Part shown: positions 59,303 to 64,000 of the stretch, piece by piece
Numbering within the stretch: position 1 is the first letter of the stretch
Layout: every line of letters starts with the position of its first letter
Source of the DNA: Betaproteobacteria bacterium HGW-Betaproteobacteria-7
GTDB lineage: Bacteria > Pseudomonadota > Gammaproteobacteria > Burkholderiales > Rhodocyclaceae
Direction: 5' to 3'
DNA: 64,000 nt
Assembly: GCA_002840765.1 (NCBI GenBank)
Contig: PHCE01000003.1
Location: 124,001 to 188,000 of the forward strand
The notes under the pieces: model-generated
What the model was told of the DNA's origin: nothing
What the model saw: the letters and a program-made list of their open reading frames with translations, nothing else
The model's database searches: none
Program-made: the position numbers and the translations under genes

Positions 59303-60247
59303 TTACTTGAGCAGGCCGGCTTCGCGGTAGTACTTCTCGGCACCCGGATGCAGCGGCACCGGCGAACCGATGGCCATCTTCTCCTTCTTGATCGCCTTGG
59401 CGGCGGCGTGGGCAGTGGCCATGGCATCGAGGTTCTCGGTCATCGACTTGGTCATCTTGTAGACCGTGTCGGTCGGCACGCCTTCATGGGTGATCAGGTA
59501 GTTGGGCACGAGCACGGTCTGCACGTCGGCCGTCTGGCCGTTGTAGGTGTTGGCCGGGATGGTGCCGGACTGGTAGGCGGCATCGCCGATCTTGGCGACG
59601 ACATTGGCCGGGATTTCGATGACGACGATCTTCAGTGCCGTCGCCAGGTCGCGCACGGCGGCGACGCCCAGTCCGGAGGAAAGCAGCGTCGCGTCGAGCT
59701 GGCGGTTCTTCATCAGTTCGACCGATTCCGAGTAGCCGAGGTATTCGACCTTGGCCAGATCCTGATAACCGAGGCCGGCGGCCTTGAGGATGTCGCGGCT
59801 GTTCAGTTCAGTGCCGCTCTTCGGCGCGCCGACCGAGACGCGCTTACCTTTCAGGTCGGCCAGCGACTTGATGCCGGAATCGGCGGCGGCGAGGAAGTGG
59901 ATGTAATTGGGGTAGATGGCGGCGACGGTGCGCAGCTTGGTCAGCGGCGCCTTGAAGCCGACGTCGGCGTTGCCCTTCCAGGCTTCCGACAGCGTATCGC
60001 CAAGGGTAAAGGCAATTTCACCCTTGCCAGCCTGCAGCAGATTGAGGTTTTCGGCCGAAGCCTTGGTCGCCTGCACCGACATCTTGGTGTCCGGCATCAC
60101 CTTGCCGTAGATCTGGGTCAGCGAGACGCCGAGCGGGTAATAGACGCCGCTGGTACCGCCAGTCAGGACGTTGATGAAGTCGGCGGCATGGCCGGCGGTG
60201 GTGCCGACGGCCAGAGCGGCGACGGCGATCAGGGAACGTAGTTTCAT
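59303..60247 (-). CDS. TAXI-family TRAP solute receptor
   Basis: A 314-residue periplasmic binding protein. The signal peptide is MKLRSLIAVAALAVGTTAGHAA. The mature part opens with FINVLTGGTSGVYYPLGVSLTQIYGK, the TAXI signature, and has LADLKGKRVSVGAPKSGTELNSRDILKAAGL. Known TAXI substrates include glutamate, glutamine and 2-oxoglutarate; the one here cannot be told. It is the first gene of the operon and follows a sigma-54 promoter. The start at 60247 has AGGAGGAG nine bases upstream. Confidence 0.94.
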   Translation of the reverse strand: MKLRSLIAVAALAVGTTAGHAADFINVLTGGTSGVYYPLGVSLTQIYGKVMPDTKMSVQATKASAENLNLLQAGKGEIAFTLGDTLSEAWKGNADVGFKAPLTKLRTVAAIYPNYIHFLAAADSGIKSLADLKGKRVSVGAPKSGTELNSRDILKAAGLGYQDLAKVEYLGYSESVELMKNRQLDATLLSSGLGVAAVRDLATALKIVVIEIPANVVAKIGDAAYQSGTIPANTYNGQTADVQTVLVPNYLITHEGVPTDTVYKMTKSMTENLDAMATAHAAAKAIKKEKMAIGSPVPLHPGAEKYYREAGLLK

Positions 60248-60300
60248 GGAATCTCCTCCTGTGGTTTTGACTAACCGCGGTGCGGTTGGGTCCATACGTT

Positions 60301-60316
60301 TGCAGGAGGCGTGCCA
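60301..60316 (-). promoter_or_regulatory. Sigma-54 promoter of the TAXI-TRAP operon
   Basis: On the minus strand TGGCACG-N4-CTGCA has GG and GC ten bases apart, with one departure from TTGC. It lies about 55 bases before the TAXI receptor start and is followed upstream by two palindromes, which fits enhancer-dependent control. Confidence 0.8.
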
Positions 60317-60390
60317 GCGTCAGCCTGTCGCGGCAGTAGGCTGATTTTCAAGGGTTTTGCCGGTGATGGTGATGCCGGTACGAGTATGGC

Positions 60391-60438
60391 TGTGCGGAAA
60401 TTCGCACACCCGGGCCTGACTGGTGCGGATTTCCGCAC
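60391..60438 (-). promoter_or_regulatory. Paired palindromic activator sites of the TAXI-TRAP operon
   Basis: TGTGCGGAAATTCGCACA (60391-60408) and GTGCGGATTTCCGCAC (60423-60438) are palindromes with a common core TGCGGA-N2-TC-GCA. Their centres are 31 bases apart, three helical turns, and lie about 90-120 bases upstream of the -24/-12 element. The layout is that of tandem DctD-type enhancer sites. The core differs from the gltI sites (TCGG-N4-CCGA). Confidence 0.72.
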
Positions 60439-60443
60439 GCCGT

Positions 60444-61118
60444 TCAGCGAAAGACTTTCTTGATCTCGCCGTCGCAGGCATTGGCTACCCGCGCGTATTC
60501 CTCGTCGGTATCGATCAGCGCCTGGGCTTCCTCGACGGCGCGGATCTGCCGCTGGACGTAGGGCATCCAGCGCTCATCCAGCTCGCGTTGCAGACGTGTT
60601 GCCAGCTCGCCGGCCGCGCCGCGCCAGGGGGCGCCGGTGGCAAAGCGGGCATTGAGGGTGTCGCCCAGTTCTTTTTCGATGGCGAGCAGATGGTCCTCAT
60701 AGGTCTTCACGTGCCGCATCTCGTGTTCGTAGATTTCCCGGTGGGCGCAGCTACCCGGCGGAAACTCGCGGGCCACATAGATGGTGATCGGGCTGAAACC
60801 GTAACGCAGGATGATCTGCGGGCTGGCGCATTCCCAGCGCCGACGGCTATCGAGCAGGGCTGGTGATTGCGAACCGAGGCTGGCGCTGGCCGTGCCGCGG
60901 GTCAGGCCGAGCACCTGATGGCCGGGGCGGGTGACGGCGGCGCCCAGGTTGTTGAGCGCCGCGACGCTATAACTGTTGTTGAGGGCGAGCCGTGTTGGCA
61001 GGCGTTCAACCTTGACCGAGGGCTTCGGCAACGCGTCGCAGGGATCGGCCAGACAGTTGCCGAACGCCAGGGCGGCCAGCACGAAGACGAGCGGTCGTGC
61101 CAGTCGGGTGTTATTCAA
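60444..61118 (-). CDS. Putative secreted HExxH-motif protein
   Basis: A protein of about 224 residues. With a TTG start at 61118 it begins NNTRLARPLVFVLAALAFGNCLA, a signal peptide. The mature part contains YEHEMRHVKTYEDHL, an HExxH zinc-binding signature, which suggests a metalloprotease-like fold related to the DUF922 group. PIVIYVA-type segments (FSPITIYVAREFPPGSCAHREIYEHE) precede it. The TTG start is uncertain, and no strong ribosome site is seen. Function is unknown. It ends five bases before the upstream palindrome of the TAXI operon. Confidence 0.65.
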   Translation of the reverse strand: MNNTRLARPLVFVLAALAFGNCLADPCDALPKPSVKVERLPTRLALNNSYSVAALNNLGAAVTRPGHQVLGLTRGTASASLGSQSPALLDSRRRWECASPQIILRYGFSPITIYVAREFPPGSCAHREIYEHEMRHVKTYEDHLLAIEKELGDTLNARFATGAPWRGAAGELATRLQRELDERWMPYVQRQIRAVEEAQALIDTDEEYARVANACDGEIKKVFR

Positions 61119-61153
61119 TGGAGCGGGGGCTGCTGGATGGCCAGGATGCAGCT

Positions 61154-61333
61154 TCAGGGCTGGCGGGTCTTGTCCGTCGGGTTGTCGTCGTCTTCGTTCG
61201 GGCCGCTGAAGGGCAGGTTGGCAGCCTCGTCGAAATCCTTGCGGCGCTTGCCGCTGTATGCCCAGAAGCCGATCGCCAGAAAGCAGACGAGGCCGGCGAC
61301 GGTGATCAGAGAGCGCATTTCGTTGATGTCCAT
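61154..61333 (-). CDS. ccoQ: CcoQ (FixQ)-like cbb3 oxidase subunit, without its operon
   Basis: A 59-residue single-pass protein. MDINEMRSLITVAGLVCFLAIGFWAYSGKRRKDFDEAANLPFSG is the CcoQ layout: one helix, then a basic patch and the FDEAANLPF tail. The ATG at 61333 follows AAAGGAA. ccoN, ccoO and ccoP, which usually surround it, are not in the window. It could be a second copy for another oxidase or a remnant. The next gene starts 35 bases downstream. Confidence 0.8.
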   Translation of the reverse strand: MDINEMRSLITVAGLVCFLAIGFWAYSGKRRKDFDEAANLPFSGPNEDDDNPTDKTRQP

Positions 61334-61495
61334 GGGGTTCCTTTCTTGGCCAACTGGCAGCATAGGCGCTGCCGACATGCATGTTACACGTCATTGGCAA
61401 GCGGCCGTCCAAGATCCAGGGCGAAACATGCCGATAGCACTTTGACATGGCGACCGGCACGGCGCCGGCGCTGGAGCGTTTGGTCTGGTCGTGTG

Positions 61496-62659
61496 CTACG
61501 CCGGGGCTGATGGTAGTGGCACGCAGGTGGGCGCCAGCGGGGCAGATGGCAGGTCATCGCCGACGACCCGGTTGCGCCCCTGCATCTTGGCTGAATACAT
61601 CGCCAGATCGGCCCGGTGCATCAGGGCGGACAGGCTGCCATCGGTTGCCGCCAGCAAGGCCACGCCGATGCTGACGGTCGGAAGCACGACATTGTCGCCG
61701 ACCGTTACGGCCAGCATTTCGGTCGCCCGACGCAGGCGCTCCGCCGTTTCCATCGCCTCGCTCCACGTGGCGTCGGGCAAGAGCAGGGCGAATTCCTCAC
61801 CGCCCAGACGGCCGAGGCAATCGCCGCCGCGCAGGTGGTGCACGCAGGCATCGACGACGGCGACCAGGACTTCGTCGCCGGCCATGTGCCCGTATTGATC
61901 GTTGATTTGCTTGAAGTGGTCGAGGTCGATGATCAGCAGGGCCAGCGGATTGGCGTGCTGGCGCGCCGCCAGCAGATGCCGTTCGGCGGTGGTCAGGAAG
62001 TAGCGACGGTTGACGATGCCGGTCAGCGAATCGCGGAAGGCCTGCGATTCCAGTTCCTTGATCAGTACCTCGTTGCGCTGGCGCAATTGCAAGGCTTCGG
62101 TCGTCGATGCGTTGATCTGCCGGCCGACCTGGATCATCAGCGCGGTAAAGCAGCCGCCGAGCAGGCTCAGGCCGATATTGAACCAGGTGGGATCGAACAG
62201 CGGCAGTCCGAGAAGGGCGAGCACGGGAAAAATCATGTCGAGCGCGAGCAGGCGCAGATGGGCATTGCTCATCGCTGCGGTCAGGGCGATCAAGCCCATG
62301 TGGATCATCATGATGAAGATCAGGCTGGAGAAATTGCCCTGCTGCCAGGCCCAGAAGACGAGCGACGACCACGCCAGCATGTGTGCTCCGTGGGCGACGG
62401 CGATGCGGTTGGCCCAGCGCCGCTCGTCGCGCGGCTGGACGTCGGCCCGCTTGAAGGCTTGATAGACGCGAATGTAGTTGGCGACGATCGCCAGCTCGAT
62501 CACCGCCCACAGCACGGCCCACGCTGTTGGCACCCAGTTGGTCAGCAGCGCGGCGGCGATCAGCGCCAGCGGCGGTGACAGGTAGCGGTCGTGCAGATGG
62601 TTGTCGACGTAGAGATGCAACTGGGCCAGCCGGATGCCCATTCGTGAGTCCGTCGTCAT
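61496..62659 (-). CDS. Membrane-bound diguanylate cyclase (GGDEF protein)
   Basis: A 387-residue protein. Residues 30-195 form about five or six membrane helices of a putative sensor region. The GGDEF domain (215-375) has RDSLTGIVNRRYF, LALLIIDLDHFKQINDQYGHMAGDEVL and the active site GRLGGEEFALLLP (GGEEF near residue 287), all required residues kept. It should make cyclic di-GMP from GTP. RLRRATEMLAV follows, and an RxxD product-inhibition site five residues before GGEEF is not evident. No PDE domain is present. It stands alone. Confidence 0.9.
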   Translation of the reverse strand: MTTDSRMGIRLAQLHLYVDNHLHDRYLSPPLALIAAALLTNWVPTAWAVLWAVIELAIVANYIRVYQAFKRADVQPRDERRWANRIAVAHGAHMLAWSSLVFWAWQQGNFSSLIFIMMIHMGLIALTAAMSNAHLRLLALDMIFPVLALLGLPLFDPTWFNIGLSLLGGCFTALMIQVGRQINASTTEALQLRQRNEVLIKELESQAFRDSLTGIVNRRYFLTTAERHLLAARQHANPLALLIIDLDHFKQINDQYGHMAGDEVLVAVVDACVHHLRGGDCLGRLGGEEFALLLPDATWSEAMETAERLRRATEMLAVTVGDNVVLPTVSIGVALLAATDGSLSALMHRADLAMYSAKMQGRNRVVGDDLPSAPLAPTCVPLPSAPA

Positions 62660-62766
62660 GCAGTGAATCCAGGATCGGGGTTGAGTGGGCGCCGACTATG
62701 CCTTATTGCGTAGATGATGTCATCGCCTGCGCCGGCTTGTCGCTGGCATGAATTGCCGAGGAACGA

Positions 62767-62794
62767 AAAAACGGGAGCGCGGCGGCTCCCGTTT
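62767..62794. terminator. Bidirectional terminator after urtA
   Basis: AAAACGGGAGC (62767-62777) pairs perfectly with GCTCCCGTTTT (62784-62794) around six bases. The A and T runs at the two ends make it an intrinsic terminator in either direction. It starts 24 bases past the urtA stop. Confidence 0.88.
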
Positions 62795-62817
62795 TGCGGC
62801 GACTGACAGAGGCCGGC

Positions 62818-64000
62818 TTACTTGCCTTCAGGCACGTCCTTCTTCTTGTCGTTGCCTTCGATGAACGGGCTCCACGGCTGGGCGCGGACCGGACCCGGGG
62901 TCTTCCAGACGACGTTGAACTGGCCGTCCGCCTTCACTTCGCCGATGAACACCGACTTGTGCAGGTGGTGGTTCTTCTCGTCCATCTTGGAGACGATGCC
63001 CGACGGTGCCTTGAAGGTCTGACCGGCCATGGCGGCGATGACCTTGTCGGTGTCGGTGGACTTGGCCTTCTCGACCGCCTGCTTCCACATGTGGATGCCG
63101 ATGTAGGTGGCTTCCATCGGGTCGTTGGTGACGACCTTGTCGGCGTTCGGCAGCTTCTGCTTCTTCGCCCAGTCGCGGTACATCTTGACGAACTTGGTGT
63201 TCTCCGGGTTCTTGATCGACATGAAGTAGTTCCACGACGCCAGGTGGCCGACCAGCGGCTTGGTATCGACGCCGCGCAGTTCTTCTTCACCGACGGAGAA
63301 GGCGACGACCGGCACATCGGTGGCCTTCAGGCCGGCATTGCCCAGTTCCTTGTAGAACGGCACGTTGGAGTCACCGTTGATGGTGGACACAACGGCGGTC
63401 TTCTTGCCTTCGGCGGCGAACTTCTTGATCTTGGCGATGATGGTCTGGTAATCGCTGTGACCGAACGGGGTGTACTCTTCCATGATGTCGGCGTCAGCCA
63501 CGCCCTTGGATTTCAGGAAGGCGCGCAGGATCTTGTTGGTGGTGCGCGGATAGACGTAGTCGGTGCCGAGCAGCACGAAGCGCTTGGCCGAACCGCCGTC
63601 CTTGGACATCAGGTACTCGACGGCCGGGATCGCCTGCTGGTTGGGGGCGGCGCCGGTGTAGAAGACGTTCTTCTCGAGTTCTTCACCTTCATACTGGACG
63701 GGATAGAAGAGCAGGCCGTTGAGTTCCTTGTAAACCGGCAGCACCGACTTGCGCGACACCGAGGTCCAGCAGCCGAAGGTGACGGCAACCTTGTCCTGGC
63801 TCAGCAACTGGCGAGCCTTTTCGGCGAACAGCGGCCAGTTGGAGGCGGGATCGACAACGACCGGCTCGAGCTTCTTGCCGAGCACGCCGCCCTTGGCGTT
63901 GATTTCCTCGATGGCCATCAGCGCCGTTTCCTTGAGTGCCGTTTCGGAAATGGCCATGGTGCCGGACAGCGAGTGCAGGATGCCGACCTTGATGGTGTCG
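62818..64000 (-). CDS. urtA: Urea ABC transporter binding protein UrtA (N-terminus beyond the window)
   Basis: Periplasmic urea receptor. The 393 codons seen run from DTIKVGILHSLSGTMAISE, the usual start of the mature protein, to the stop, so only the signal peptide is off the right edge. Diagnostic blocks are VVVDPASNWPLFAEKARQLL, TFGCWTSVSRKSVLPVY, LFYPVQYEGEE and VLLGTDYVYPRTTN. The C-terminus ends in KKKDVPEGK. urtBCDE lie 26 kb away on the same strand; urtA is normally the first gene of that operon. It ends at a strong terminator, so it is transcribed apart from them. Confidence 0.96.
   Translation of the reverse strand, partial: DTIKVGILHSLSGTMAISETALKETALMAIEEINAKGGVLGKKLEPVVVDPASNWPLFAEKARQLLSQDKVAVTFGCWTSVSRKSVLPVYKELNGLLFYPVQYEGEELEKNVFYTGAAPNQQAIPAVEYLMSKDGGSAKRFVLLGTDYVYPRTTNKILRAFLKSKGVADADIMEEYTPFGHSDYQTIIAKIKKFAAEGKKTAVVSTINGDSNVPFYKELGNAGLKATDVPVVAFSVGEEELRGVDTKPLVGHLASWNYFMSIKNPENTKFVKMYRDWAKKQKLPNADKVVTNDPMEATYIGIHMWKQAVEKAKSTDTDKVIAAMAGQTFKAPSGIVSKMDEKNHHLHKSVFIGEVKADGQFNVVWKTPGPVRAQPWSPFIEGNDKKKDVPEGK

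Noticed and set aside
61379..61495. An FNR/ANR box before the orphan ccoQ
   Set aside because: No TTGAT-N4-ATCAA-like palindrome is present; near matches were too weak to report.

Overview
The window looks like chromosome of a GC-rich betaproteobacterium, most likely of the Rhodocyclales (Dechloromonas/Azonexus-like). That placement is inferred from gene content: a PEP-CTERM protein, flavocytochrome c, a TAXI-TRAP transporter, DctB/DctD-type sigma-54 systems, urt/ure nitrogen genes and a long-form QueF. No rRNA, tRNA or CRISPR array is visible. Coding is dense, with many 1-4 base stop/start overlaps that mark operons.

Left part (1-12.4 kb, almost all minus strand): ureC (cut by the window edge), ureB and ureA; then a 6.4 kb block that parts them from ureD. 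This block holds a small membrane protein, rsgA, an IS66 transposase remnant, a MerR regulator with a small partner gene, a PACE efflux protein, and the pyrimidine salvage pair uraA-upp. After ureD come an AraC/MGMT fusion, a TerB-like protein and queF.

Middle (12.6-31.7 kb): a secreted PHB-depolymerase-like esterase, a PEP-CTERM protein with a good sigma-54 promoter, an AsmA-like protein and a membrane-bound spermidine-synthase-like protein. Then comes an 11-gene minus-strand block for a type II secretion/type IV pilus-like machine (GspG, GspF, GspE, PilM/N/O/P-like proteins, secretin, three more pseudopilins). It lies behind a flavocytochrome c sulfide dehydrogenase pair (fccA-fccB). Divergent from these is a glrK-qseG-glrR-like system whose response regulator has lost the GAFTGA loop and the Walker B acids.

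31.7-41.4 kb: the urea ABC transporter genes urtBCDE, with a 530 bp inverted-repeat element between urtD and urtE. Next is a four-gene operon for a bufferin/HvfA-type copper-binding RiPP: a precursor with three 23-residue Cys repeats, a DUF692/MNIO enzyme, a DUF2063 partner and a DoxX protein. A methyltransferase and a DctD-type regulator follow on the minus strand.

41.4-51.4 kb (plus strand): an acidic amino acid regulon. A sigma-54 promoter with two upstream palindromes precedes gltI, a periplasmic asparaginase/glutaminase, gltJKL, a MarC protein, aspA and a DctB/DctD-type pair. Together the genes would deamidate Asn/Gln in the periplasm, import Asp/Glu and convert Asp to fumarate and ammonia.

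51.5-64 kb: accessory genes (Fic protein, vapBC, two AT-rich hypothetical genes between inverted repeats). Then a TAXI-TRAP-DUF1850-DctB operon with its own sigma-54 promoter and paired palindromes, a secreted HExxH protein, an orphan ccoQ, a diguanylate cyclase, and urtA running off the right edge, 26 kb from urtBCDE. The shared theme is nitrogen and organic acid acquisition (urea, acidic amino acids, dicarboxylates), much of it probably under sigma-54.
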